From NCBI GenBank assembly GCA_963719465.1, contig OY970386.1:1364001-1428000 (forward strand): a stretch of 64,000 nt of DNA, given 5' to 3'. Both the position numbers and the translations under genes were made by a program. A model generated the notes under the pieces. That model saw only the letters and a list, made by a program, of their open reading frames with translations, was not told the DNA's origin and ran no database searches. Each line of letters opens with the position of its first letter. The first letter of the stretch is position 1. Shown here piece by piece: positions 39,762 to 47,828 of the stretch. The stretch is from JALHUB01 sp963719465 (GTDB lineage Bacteria > Chloroflexota > Dehalococcoidia > DSTF01 > JALHUB01).

Positions 39762-40097
39762 CTATTCCTCCTCTTCGACGATCACGGTTATGTGGCTGCC
39801 GCGATGCAGGATTCGCGTTCCCCGGCCACGCGCGCGCGGTCGCATTCGCTTGAAGGTCGGCGCCGCGTCGGCGAAGGCGGCCTTGATTCGCAGGTCGCCG
39901 GGCGCGATCTGGAAGTTGTTCTCGGCGTTGGCGGCGGCCGACTTCACGACTTTTTCGACGTGGCGGGCGCTGGGCATGGGCATATAGCGGAGCATGCTGA
40001 GAGCATCATCCACCCGCTTGCCCGGCAGGTGCTCCAGAATCAGGCGCACCTTCCGCGGCGATACGCGAACTTGCTTTGCCCTGGCGCTTATTTCCAT
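39762..40097 (-). CDS. rplV: 50S ribosomal protein L22
   Basis: A protein of 111 residues: ARAKQVRVSPRKVRLILEHLPGKRVDDALSMLRYMP, VEKVVKSAAANAENN and the hairpin loop FKRMRPRARGRGTRILHRGSHITVIVEE that lines the exit tunnel. Full length. Confidence 0.98.
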   Translation of the reverse strand: MEISARAKQVRVSPRKVRLILEHLPGKRVDDALSMLRYMPMPSARHVEKVVKSAAANAENNFQIAPGDLRIKAAFADAAPTFKRMRPRARGRGTRILHRGSHITVIVEEEE

Positions 40098-40113
40098 TTA
40101 TCCGTTTCCCGTC

Positions 40114-40407
40114 CTATTTCCGGCGGACGACTTTGCTGGTCTGAGCGGAACGGCCGCCATGGCCGCGGAAGAGCCGCGTGATGGCGAACTCGCCCAGCTT
40201 GTGTCCGACCATGTTCTCGGTGATGAAGATGGGCACGTGGCGGCGGCCGTCGTAAACGCCGATCGTCAGTCCAACCATCTCGGGCATGATGGTCGAGGCG
40301 CGCGACCAGGTGCGGATGACGGTGCGCTGGCCGGAGCGACGGATCATATCCGCCCGCTTCATCAGCTTGGGCTCTACGTATGGTCCCTTCTTAGTCGAAC
40401 GTGACAC
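40114..40407 (-). CDS. rpsS: 30S ribosomal protein S19
   Basis: A protein of 97 residues: SRSTKKGPYVEPKLMKRADMI and TWSRASTIMPEMVGLTIGVYDGRRHVPIFITENMVGHKLGEFAITRLFRGHGG. Normal length. Confidence 0.98.
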   Translation of the reverse strand: MSRSTKKGPYVEPKLMKRADMIRRSGQRTVIRTWSRASTIMPEMVGLTIGVYDGRRHVPIFITENMVGHKLGEFAITRLFRGHGGRSAQTSKVVRRK

Positions 40408-40416
40408 GGCTAGCTC

Positions 40417-41244
40417 CTAGGCCTTGTGCCGGCTTCTGACAATGTACTTATCGCTATCGGTCCGACGCCGCGTCCGCAGGCCGCGGGCTGGCTTGCCCCA
40501 GGGCGTCTTCGGGCTGGGCATGCCGATGGGCGCCTTGCCCTCGCCGCCGCCATGGGGGTGGTCGCGTGGCGTCATGGCCGAGCCGCGGACGGCCGGCCGC
40601 CGGCCTTTCCAGCGTGATCGTCCGGCCTTGCCCAGCTTCACCATGCTGTTCTCGACGTTACTGACCTGTCCAATCGTCGCGATGCAGTCGATTGGGATGC
40701 GCCGAAGCTCTCCGGAGGGCAGCCGCACGAGGGCGAACTCGCCCTCTTTCGCCATGAGCTGCGCCGTCGAGCCGGCGCTGCGGACGATCTGGCCGCCTCT
40801 GCCGGGATGGAGCTCGATGTTGTGAATGGACGTGCCGGTCGGCATGTTGCGCATGGGCAGCGCATTTCCGAGCTTGATCTCGGCGTTGGGGCCGGCTTCG
40901 ACGACGTTGTCCGGCTTGAGGCCGAACGGCGCCAGGATGTAGCGCTTGTCGCCGTCGCGATAGTGAATGAGAGCGATCCGGGCGGTCCGGTTCGGATCGT
41001 ACTCGATGCTGGCGACGCGGCCGGGCACGCCGGTCTTGTCGCGCTTGAAATCGATTATGCGTAGGCGTCGCTTCGTGCCGCCGCGGTGCCGGACCGTTAT
41101 GCGGCCCTGGTTGCTGCGGCCGGCCTTGCTCTTGAGCGGCGCGAGCAATGATTTCTCCGGCCGCTTCTTGGTGACCTCCTCGAAGGTGAAGCCGGTCATG
41201 CCGCGGCGCCCCGGCGAGGTGGGCTTGTACTGCTTAACAGGCAT
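40417..41244 (-). CDS. rplB: 50S ribosomal protein L2
   Basis: A protein of 275 residues: VKQYKPTSPGRRGMTGFTFEEVTKKRPEKSLL, NQGRITVRHRGGTKRRLRIIDFKRDKTGVPGRV, and the peptidyl-transferase-associated VRGSAMTPRDHPHGGGEGKAPIGMPSPKTPWGKP, with the essential His. Full length. Confidence 0.98.
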   Translation of the reverse strand: MPVKQYKPTSPGRRGMTGFTFEEVTKKRPEKSLLAPLKSKAGRSNQGRITVRHRGGTKRRLRIIDFKRDKTGVPGRVASIEYDPNRTARIALIHYRDGDKRYILAPFGLKPDNVVEAGPNAEIKLGNALPMRNMPTGTSIHNIELHPGRGGQIVRSAGSTAQLMAKEGEFALVRLPSGELRRIPIDCIATIGQVSNVENSMVKLGKAGRSRWKGRRPAVRGSAMTPRDHPHGGGEGKAPIGMPSPKTPWGKPARGLRTRRRTDSDKYIVRSRHKA

Positions 41245-41274
41245 CGAATCTGCCTCGTGTCATGGTTGCTGTCA

Positions 41275-41571
41275 TCAGACGCCCTCGATGATCTCGATCT
41301 TGTGGCCGGGCTTGAGCGTCACGACGGCCTTCTTCCAGTCAGGAGAGGCGCCGACGCCTCTTAGATTGCGTCTGGCCTTGCCACGGACGTTCATGACGTT
41401 TACGGCCTTCACCTCAACATCGAACGCGAGCTCCACCGCCGCCTTGATCTGGTGCTTGTTGGCGGCGCGGGCGACGCGGAAGGCGTACTGGCCCTGGCCC
41501 GCCAGGACAGTGCTCTTCTCGGTGACGAGCGGCCGCAGGATTACGGCATAGGGATGCAGCTCTTTAGGCAT
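41275..41571 (-). CDS. rplW: 50S ribosomal protein L23
   Basis: A protein of 98 residues: LHPYAVILRPLVTEKSTVLAGQGQYAFRVARAANKHQIKAAVELAFDVEVKAVNVMNVRGKARR. Overlaps rplD by 8 bases. Docking site for SRP and trigger factor together with L29. Confidence 0.97.
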   Translation of the reverse strand: MPKELHPYAVILRPLVTEKSTVLAGQGQYAFRVARAANKHQIKAAVELAFDVEVKAVNVMNVRGKARRNLRGVGASPDWKKAVVTLKPGHKIEIIEGV

Positions 41572-42427
41572 CTGTCGCCTCCGATTCGCCTGCGGTCTTT
41601 CGACGCCTGCGCGTCGCGGGCCTCTCGGCTGGCGCTTCCGTCGCTGGCTTGCGCCGTCGTCGAGCGGCCGGCTTTTCGGCTACCGCTGTTTCGACGGGTG
41701 CGGCAACTGCGACGCGGCGCCGCGTCCGCCCGGGGGCGGACGGAGCCCGTTCTGCGGCGGGCTCTGGCCCCGCCGCCAGCGGGGCCCGGCGCCGCACGGC
41801 GCGTTCGCCTCCCCACAGGCGCTCCGCCTGGCGCACCGCGCCCACCGTCATCAGCAGGTCCCGGTGCGACAGCATGTCTCCCACGTTCAAATACGGCGCC
41901 GGCAACACGTCCACCTTTTGAAGGTTGTGGGCGCTCACCTTGACGCCGTTGTCGGAGTTCTCGGTTACGACGAGGGTCGAACGGTCCAATCCCAGCGCCT
42001 GGAGAACGGCGGCCATGTCCTTCGTGCGCGGCGGCTCGAAGGTCAACGCGTCGAGGACTCGCAGCGATCCTTCCGCGACCTTGGTCGACAGCACCGACCG
42101 GATAGCCAGACGACGCATTCGCTTCGGCAGCCGCTGGTCAAAGCTCCGCGGCTTTGGGCCGAAGACGATACCCCCGTGTCGGATGGCGGGTGAGCGCGCG
42201 GCCCCGAGACGGGCGCGGCCGATTCCTTTTTGCCGTCGAATCTTCGCTGTGCTGCCAGCGACCTCTCCGCGCGTCTTCGAGTTCGCCGTGCCGGTGCGTC
42301 GGTTCGCGAGCTGGGCCAGGAGCGCCTGATGGATGACGGGCTGGTTTGGCTCGATTCCGAATACGGCGGCATCCGCCTCGATTGAGTCGACCTCTTTGCC
42401 TTCCCGGTTGACAACTTCCAGCTTCAT
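41564..42427 (-). CDS. rplD: 50S ribosomal protein L4 with a long basic tail
   Basis: The L4 core occupies about residues 1-207 (VFGIEPNQPVIHQALLAQLANRRTGTANSKTRGEVAGSTAKIRRQKGIGRARLGAARSPAIRHGG, the tunnel loop). An extra C-terminal 80 residues are Arg/Ala/Pro-rich with repeated RRRRKPA-like motifs (RRRRKPATEAPAERPATRRRRK), so they are strongly basic, unlike the acidic tails on S17, L13 and S3. L4 is usually 200-210 residues. Confidence 0.95.
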   Translation of the reverse strand: MKLEVVNREGKEVDSIEADAAVFGIEPNQPVIHQALLAQLANRRTGTANSKTRGEVAGSTAKIRRQKGIGRARLGAARSPAIRHGGIVFGPKPRSFDQRLPKRMRRLAIRSVLSTKVAEGSLRVLDALTFEPPRTKDMAAVLQALGLDRSTLVVTENSDNGVKVSAHNLQKVDVLPAPYLNVGDMLSHRDLLMTVGAVRQAERLWGGERAVRRRAPLAAGPEPAAERAPSAPGRTRRRVAVAAPVETAVAEKPAARRRRKPATEAPAERPATRRRRKTAGESEATDA

Positions 42428-42451
42428 CGCTCGTTTCTCAAATACTCGCGC

Positions 42452-43111
42452 CTATTGCGCTTTGGCCGCCGCCTTGGCGCGGGCGCGTTCCGTCTTCGCC
42501 GCCAGCCGGATGCGCAGGAGCCCGTTCTTCCCGCCGGGCACCGCGCCTTCGATAAAGAGCAGCCCCTTGGCCGGATCGCTTTCCACGATACGCAGATTGC
42601 GCACCGTGATGCGGGCGTCGCCCAGGTGGCCCGCCATATGCAGTCCCTTGCGCACGTGCCCCGGCGAGTTTCCCGGCCCGATGGAGCCTGGCGCTCGCGT
42701 CCGGTCCGACTGACCGTGGGTGCGCGGTCCGCCGCGGAACCCCCAGCGCCTGACGCCGCCGGCGAAACCGCGCCCTTTGGAGACGCCGGTCACGTCAACG
42801 TGGTCGCCGGTCTGGAAGAGCTCCGCGCCCACCTTTTGTCCCGCCTTCCACTGCGACGGGTCGTCAACCTTCACCTCGCGCAAGTGGCGGAACTCGCCCA
42901 GGCCGCGGAAATGACCTTTCATCGGCTGGTTGACTCGTTTAACGGTGCCCAAGCCCAACTGGACGGCAGCGTAGCCGTCGCTTTTCGCCGACTTGACCTG
43001 GACGACCGTGCAGGGGCCGGCCTCGACGACGGTTACGCCGTGGACTTCGCCCTTCTCGTCGAAGAGCTGAGTCATGCCGATCTTTCTGCCGATTATTCCT
43101 TCGATATCCAT
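42452..43111 (-). CDS. rplC: 50S ribosomal protein L3
   Basis: A protein of 219 residues: GIIGRKIGMTQLFDEKGEVHGVTVVEAGPCTVVQVKS, the long loop GRGFAGGVRRWGFRGGPRTHGQSDRTRAPGSIGPGNSPGHVRKGLHMAGHLG that reaches the peptidyl-transferase centre, with the Gln normally methylated by PrmB. It overlaps rpsJ by 1 base. Confidence 0.97.
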   Translation of the reverse strand: MDIEGIIGRKIGMTQLFDEKGEVHGVTVVEAGPCTVVQVKSAKSDGYAAVQLGLGTVKRVNQPMKGHFRGLGEFRHLREVKVDDPSQWKAGQKVGAELFQTGDHVDVTGVSKGRGFAGGVRRWGFRGGPRTHGQSDRTRAPGSIGPGNSPGHVRKGLHMAGHLGDARITVRNLRIVESDPAKGLLFIEGAVPGGKNGLLRIRLAAKTERARAKAAAKAQ

Positions 43112-43422
43112 TACAGCTTGATCTCGATGTCCACGCCGGCGGGAAGTTGCAGTCGCATTAGCGTATCCACCGTCTTCGCCGTCGGTTCCAGGATGTCTAT
43201 CAATCGCTTATGAGTCCGAATCTCGAACTGCTCCCGCGAGTCCTTGTCGATGACCGGAGAGCGAATTACCGTGAACTTCTTGATTTCTGTGGGCAGCGGG
43301 ATGGGGCCGGCCACGGCGGCGCCCGTCCGCTCTGCTGCCTCCACAATCTGGCTTGCGGACTGATCGAGGAGCCGGTGGTCGTAGCCCTTCAGCCTGATCC
43401 GTATCTTTTGCCTTGAAACCAT
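43111..43422 (-). CDS. rpsJ: 30S ribosomal protein S10
   Basis: A protein of 103 residues: QKIRIRLKGYDHRLLDQSASQIVEAAERTGAAVAGPIPLPTEIKKFTVIRSPVIDKDSREQFEIRTHKRLIDI. It follows fusA by 45 bases with no tuf gene between them, which is unlike many bacteria. Confidence 0.98.
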   Translation of the reverse strand: MVSRQKIRIRLKGYDHRLLDQSASQIVEAAERTGAAVAGPIPLPTEIKKFTVIRSPVIDKDSREQFEIRTHKRLIDILEPTAKTVDTLMRLQLPAGVDIEIKL

Positions 43423-43467
43423 GTTAAGCTGCCCCGTCCACTAGAACCTGACGATCTTCGGACCCCT

Positions 43468-45556
43468 TTAAGCCCTCGCCGGCCGCCTGGCGCGAACGCC
43501 GAGCTTTTCGACGACCGCGGGCGGCACCTCTTCGTAATGGTCGAACTCCATGTTGTGGCTTGCTCGTCCCTGCGAAAGCGACCTCAACTCTGTTGCGTAG
43601 CCAAATGTCTCTGCTAGCGGCACCAGCGCACGCACAACCTGCAGGCCGCCGCGCGACTCGACGCCAATGACGTGACCGCGACGGCCATTGACATCGGCGA
43701 GAATATCGCCGAAGAAATCCTCCGGCGTCAGCACTTCGACTTTCATGATCGGTTCCAGGAGAACGGCATCGCCATGCTCGAGCGCCTTTCGCATGCCCAT
43801 CGAGCCGGCCATGCGGAACGAAAGCTCCGACGAGTCAACCTCGTGGTAGGCGCCGTCGACCAGCGCTACTCTGACGTCAATGACGGGGTAGCTGGCGACC
43901 GGGCCGTTCTCCAGCGCCTCGTTGACGCCGGCGCGGACCGCAGAAATGAACTCGCGCGGGACTACGCCGCCGACCGTTTTGTCGACGAACTCGAAGCCGG
44001 CGCCGCGCTCTCTCGGCTCGACCTCCAGCCAGACGTCGCCGTACTGACCTCGGCCGCCGGTCTGCCGTACGAAACGTCCCTCGGCGCGGGTGGCGGACCG
44101 GATCGTCTCCTTGTATGCGACCTCCGGCTTGCCGACATTGGCGTCGACGCGGAACTCGCGAAGCATGCGGTCGACGATCACCTCCAGGTGCAACTCGCCC
44201 ATGCCGGAGATGATGGTCTGGCCGGTATCAGCGTCGTAGCGCGTGCGGAAAGTGGGGTCTTCCTCCGCCAGGCGGTTCAACGTCTCGCCCATCCGGTCCT
44301 GGTCGTCCTTCGTCTTCGGTTCGATGGCGACGGACAGAACCGGCTCCGGAAAGCGGATCGACTCCAGCACTATTGGGTGAGCGCGGTCGCACAGAGTGTC
44401 GCCGGTGAACGTATTCTTCAGGCCAACTGCGGCGACGATGCCGCCGGCGTGCACCTCGTCGACCTCTTCGCGGCGGTTGGCGTGCATGCGCAGGATGCGG
44501 CCGAATCGTTCCCTCTCGTTGCGGGCGGCGTTCAGAATAGTTGCGCCGACCTTTACCTGGCCGCTGTAGACGCGGAAGTAGGCAAGCCGCCCAACATACG
44601 GGTCGGCGACGATCTTGAAGGCCAGAGCCGTGAACGGCTCGTTGTCGTCTGCTTTTCGTTGGACTGTCTGATTGTTCTTGGGGTTGATTCCGGTCACCGG
44701 GGGGACGTTCTACGGGAGCCGGGAGGTAGTCGACGACTGCGTTCAGGAGAGGCTGGACGCCCTTGTTTCGCAGGGCGGAGCCGCACATTACCGGCGTAAT
44801 TGCGCCAGCCAGCGTGGCGCGCCTGACCGCCTTCTTCAACTCCAGCGTCGTCAGCCGGTGTCCCTCGACGTAGCTGATCATCGCCTGGTCGTCCACTTCC
44901 GCGAGGGTCTCGGTGAGGCGCTCACGGTAGGGGGCGCACTTCTCGGCCAACTCGTCGCTAAGGGGCAGCACGTCGGGGTTCTCGTGGCTTTCCGGCGGGA
45001 AGTACCAGGCCTTCTCCTCGACCAGGTCCACCACACCCTCGAAGCCTGCCTCGACGCCTATCGGCACCTGTATGGCTACCGGCCGCGCGCCCAGGCGCTG
45101 CTTCACCATCTCGATGGTGTTCCAGAAGTCCGCGCCGATGCGGTCCATCTTGTTAACGAAGCAGATCCGCGGCACGCTGTAGCGGTCCGCCTGCCGCCAG
45201 ACCGTCTCCGACTGGGGCTCGACGCCGGCGACGGCGTCGAAGACGACCACGCCGCCGTCGAGGACGCGCAGGCTGCGCTCCACCTCGACGGTGAAGTCCA
45301 CGTGGCCCGGCGTGTCGATGATGTTGATCTGATGGTCGAGCCATTCGCAGGTGGTAGCGGCGGCGGTTATGGTGATGCCGCGCTCGCGCTCCTGGGCCAT
45401 CCAGTCCATTACCGCCGTGCCCTCGTGCACCTCGCCCATCTTGTAGGTGCGGCCGGTGTAAAAGAGGATGCGCTCAGTGACCGTAGTCTTGCCGGCGTCA
45501 ATATGGGCAATGATGCCTATGTTGCGTAAGCGCTCGATAGGAAACTGCCTGGCCAT
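43468..45556 (-). CDS. fusA: Translation elongation factor G, frame broken by one base
   Basis: GTPase that drives translocation. From the ATG at 45556 (MARQFPIERLRNIGIIAHIDAGKTT) the G domain is intact through AVVDYLPAPVERPP; there the frame is lost and the rest (VTGINPKNNQTVQRKADDNEPFTALAFKIV to the C-terminus ending ARRPARA) is in the next frame, ending at 43468. One extra C in a run of six (G residues 44699-44704 on the plus strand) accounts for it; corrected length is 695 residues, normal for EF-G. The G-domain motifs AHIDAGKTT, DTPGH and NKMD are all present. Confidence 0.93.
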
Positions 45557-45647
45557 GATTTCTATCCCCCGCGAACGGGGCTTTGTCGATACGATCAATG
45601 TTCTACGTATTGCCTTCGGTTAGAGCGGCGACGCGCGCCGCTCGCGA

Positions 45648-46118
45648 TTACCAGCGATAGTGGACGAAGGCGCGGTTGGCCTCCGCCATCCTGTGCGTGT
45701 CTTCACGCTTCTTGACAGTTGCGCCCTGACCAGAGGCGGCGTCGGCAAGCTCAGCGGCCAGTTTCTCCGCCATCGAATGCCCCTTGCGGGCGCGGGCGGA
45801 AGCGATGAGCCAGCGCATTGCCAGCGTGGCGCGCCTTTCGGGGCGGATGTCCACCGGCACCTGATACGTCGCGCCGCCTACGCGCCGCGGCTTCACCTCA
45901 ACGACCGGCGTCACGTTTCGCAGCGCCTGTTGGAACGTGTCGATGGGGTTTCGGCGGTTCTGCGCCTCTAGCAGCTCCAGCGACTTGTAGACGACGCGTT
46001 CCGCCGTGCTCTTTTTGCCGCTATACATGATGCGGTTGATGAAGCGCGAGAGGTCTTCGCTCTGGTACTTGGCGTCCGGCGCTATGATGCGTTTGACAAC
46101 TTTGGCCCGCCTTGGCAT
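45648..46118 (-). CDS. rpsG: 30S ribosomal protein S7
   Basis: A protein of 156 residues from MPRRAKVVKRIIAPDAKYQSEDLSRFINRIMYSGKKSTAERVVYKSLELL to KKREDTHRMAEANRAFVHYRW. The ATG at 46118 matches family length; the frame extends to 46247 without homology. S7 is usually the translational regulator of the str operon. Confidence 0.98.
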   Translation of the reverse strand: MPRRAKVVKRIIAPDAKYQSEDLSRFINRIMYSGKKSTAERVVYKSLELLEAQNRRNPIDTFQQALRNVTPVVEVKPRRVGGATYQVPVDIRPERRATLAMRWLIASARARKGHSMAEKLAAELADAASGQGATVKKREDTHRMAEANRAFVHYRW

Positions 46119-46137
46119 GTTCCGCTCTCTCCGCTGT

Positions 46138-46563
46138 CTACTTCGACTTGGCGCCGGCTTTGCGCGTCCCGTACTTGCTGCGACCACGATTGCGGCCGTC
46201 GACGCCCTGCGCGTCAAGGGCGCCGCGAATGACGTGATAGCGCACACCCGGCAGGTCTTTGACGCGTCCGCCGCGGATGAGCACGACCGAGTGCTCCTGG
46301 AGGCTGTGCCCTTCGCCGGGAATGTACGCCGTCACCTCGATGCCGTTCGTGAGCCGCACGCGGGCAATCTTCCGCAGAGCGGAATTCGGCTTCTTCGGCG
46401 TCATGGTGCGTACCTGAGTGCAGACGCCGCGCTTTTGCGGCGAGCCTTCGCCGCGCTCGGTCCGGTTCTTAAGGGCGTTGTAGGTAAAACGCAGAGCGGG
46501 CGCCTTCGTCTTCTTGACGAGCTTCTTGCGTCCTTTGCGCACTAATTGGCTTATGGTGGGCAC
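46138..46563 (-). CDS. rpsL: 30S ribosomal protein S12
   Basis: A protein of 141 residues beginning with GTG at 46563 (VPTISQLVRKGRKK), with GAGAGAGG upstream. The decoding-site segments TPKKPNSALRKIARVRLTNGIEVTAYIPGEGHSLQEHSVVLIRGGRVKDLPGVRYHVIRG are conserved; the Asp modified by RimO lies in VKDLPGVRYH. The C-terminal extension (about 15 residues, RNRGRSKYGTRKAGAKSK) is usual. The frame opens to 46668 but homology begins at the GTG. First gene of the superoperon. Confidence 0.97.
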   Translation of the reverse strand: MPTISQLVRKGRKKLVKKTKAPALRFTYNALKNRTERGEGSPQKRGVCTQVRTMTPKKPNSALRKIARVRLTNGIEVTAYIPGEGHSLQEHSVVLIRGGRVKDLPGVRYHVIRGALDAQGVDGRNRGRSKYGTRKAGAKSK

Positions 46564-46646
46564 GCGCTTACCTCTCTCAGGAATCTTGGACTGGCCTGCT
46601 CTCAGACAACAAAAAGGCCGAAAACCTGATTCTGAGCCAGTACAGC

Positions 46647-46668
46647 GTGAAGCGCCGTGGCGCTTCAC
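46647..46668 (-). promoter_or_regulatory. Hairpin in the str-operon leader
   Basis: A 10-base perfect inverted repeat (GTGAAGCGCC and its complement, 2-base centre) lies about 80 bases before the rpsL start and about 65 bases after the expected transcription start. It could be an attenuation or stability element. A second small repeat (GAGGTC/GACCT near 46691-46705) is close by. Confidence 0.5.
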
Positions 46669-46737
46669 TATCGCTGACCGTAGTCAATTCGAGGTCTTTC
46701 GACCTTGCTTTGCTCTGTCGCTCAGCGCCAAACACAT

Positions 46738-46767
46738 ACTTTACGTGATATGGCGCAAGAGTGTCAA
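46738..46767 (-). promoter_or_regulatory. Core promoter of the ribosomal superoperon
   Basis: On the minus strand TTGACA (46767-46762), an 18-base spacer and TAAAGT (46743-46738), giving a leader of about 170 bases before rpsL. The TTGACA is inside the IS-generated duplication 46756-46771: the insertion sits directly against the -35 box and removed whatever lay upstream. Confidence 0.75.
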
Positions 46768-47694
46768 GCAGTGTAGGGTTTCAGGAGATGTGGTAATCCG
46801 GGCCTGAGGTAGACGCTCCTGAGCGTACACGAGCGGCGCGCTGTAGCCAAGAGCACTGTGCAGCCGTTTCTTGTTGTAGAAGCGCACATACGCCTGCAAC
46901 CCCTTCTCCCACTCCAAGACCGTTCCCGCCAGAACGCCATCCCAGAACTCCTCTCGCATCGTCCTCTGCACTCTCTCCACCTTGCCATTGAGATGAGGCG
47001 TCCTGGGTCTGATCCGGACGTGGCGAATGCCTCTTCGCCTCAGAAGGGCAGTGAGGTCGCCTGAGAATTCAGGGCCGTTATCAGTCTGGAGGCAGCGAAT
47101 TGCGAACGGGATGGTCTCCAGGAGGCACGGCAGGGCTTTGCAGACAGCGGCGCAGGTGCGCCTGGAAAGAACCGTTGCGGCAAGAACGCGGCTGCAATCG
47201 TCGACCAGGGTCAGTTGGTAGCGACCCTCCGGCAGATAGAGCAGGTCCATCTGAGCCCGATCACCGGGGGAAGCTTTGGCGTAGTGCAGCCAGAGACGCT
47301 TAGGTTTACGGGGACAGGCAAGGAGGGCGCCGGCGCGACGGAGAACTCTGTAGACACTGGAAACGCTGCAGGTAATCAGCCCGGCCTTTGTCAGATACGC
47401 GTGGAGCCTCTTTACTCCGAAGCCGAATTTACGATGGGCGCCGCGGATGATGTCTAGAACATGCCCTGAAAGGGCCGTAGGCGAGCGGTGAGGCCTGCGG
47501 GAGCGGTCTGATAGCGCTCTCCTGTCGTGGCGTCGCCAGGCCGCCCACCAGCGAGAGAAGGTCGAATGGGGCACCTCTCCCGCCTGGCAAAAGATGCGGG
47601 CGCTGAGCCTGGGATACTGCCGACGCGCCTCCTCGAACGCAGCGATGTAGGCGGCTCTTGTCTGGATGGGCCAGGGTGTGCGAGCTTTGTGCAT
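46741..47694 (-). CDS. IS481-family transposase (copy 2, altered C-terminus)
   Basis: Identical to the copy-1 transposase up to QARI, after which one missing base in the right inverted repeat changes the frame. Instead of ending YHIS inside the element, the protein continues out of the IS for about 10 codons (to a TAA at 46743-46741 that is part of the operon's -10 box) and ends ...CLTLLRHIT, total 317 residues. The DDE residues are intact, so activity may persist. The ribosome-binding site is hairpin-buried as in copy 1. Confidence 0.93.
   Translation of the reverse strand: MHKARTPWPIQTRAAYIAAFEEARRQYPRLSARIFCQAGEVPHSTFSRWWAAWRRHDRRALSDRSRRPHRSPTALSGHVLDIIRGAHRKFGFGVKRLHAYLTKAGLITCSVSSVYRVLRRAGALLACPRKPKRLWLHYAKASPGDRAQMDLLYLPEGRYQLTLVDDCSRVLAATVLSRRTCAAVCKALPCLLETIPFAIRCLQTDNGPEFSGDLTALLRRRGIRHVRIRPRTPHLNGKVERVQRTMREEFWDGVLAGTVLEWEKGLQAYVRFYNKKRLHSALGYSAPLVYAQERLPQARITTSPETLHCLTLLRHIT
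46756..46771. repeat. Target-site duplication, IS copy 2, rpsL side
   Basis: CAAGAGTGTCAAGCAG, 16 bases, repeated at 47798-47813. On the minus strand it reads CTGCTTGACACTCTTG and carries the TTGACA -35 box. Confidence 0.95.
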
Positions 47695-47797
47695 GTCGGG
47701 CCTCCTGTAGGTTATTGGGCTTCGTTTTCCGTTAGCCTACAGCCCAGGCCCGACGTTATTCACCTCCCTTCTGTCTCACATCTCCTGAAACCCTACA
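46772..47797 (-). mobile_element. IS481-family insertion sequence, copy 2
   Basis: A 1026-bp element with the same 21-base perfect inverted repeats (TGTAGGG.../...CCCTACA) as copy 1, one base shorter because of a missing base near the transposase end. It sits between yqeY (16 bases after its stop) and the rpsL promoter, with the transposase reading the same way as the ribosomal genes. Confidence 0.96.
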
Positions 47798-47813
47798 CAA
47801 GAGTGTCAAGCAG
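47798..47813. repeat. Target-site duplication, IS copy 2, yqeY side
   Basis: An exact copy of 46756-46771. This second TTGACA now points into the IS end, where I see no suitable -10 box. Confidence 0.95.
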
Positions 47814-47828
47814 ATGGCGAAATGGCCG

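Noticed and set aside
38800..42400. Many long plus-strand frames opposite the ribosomal genes
   Set aside because: They are mirror frames produced by GC-rich codon usage, lack conserved motifs and overlap known genes completely.
43423..43467. Absence of tuf between fusA and rpsJ taken as a deletion
   Set aside because: Many bacteria carry tuf elsewhere; 45 bases with no remnant do not show a deletion.
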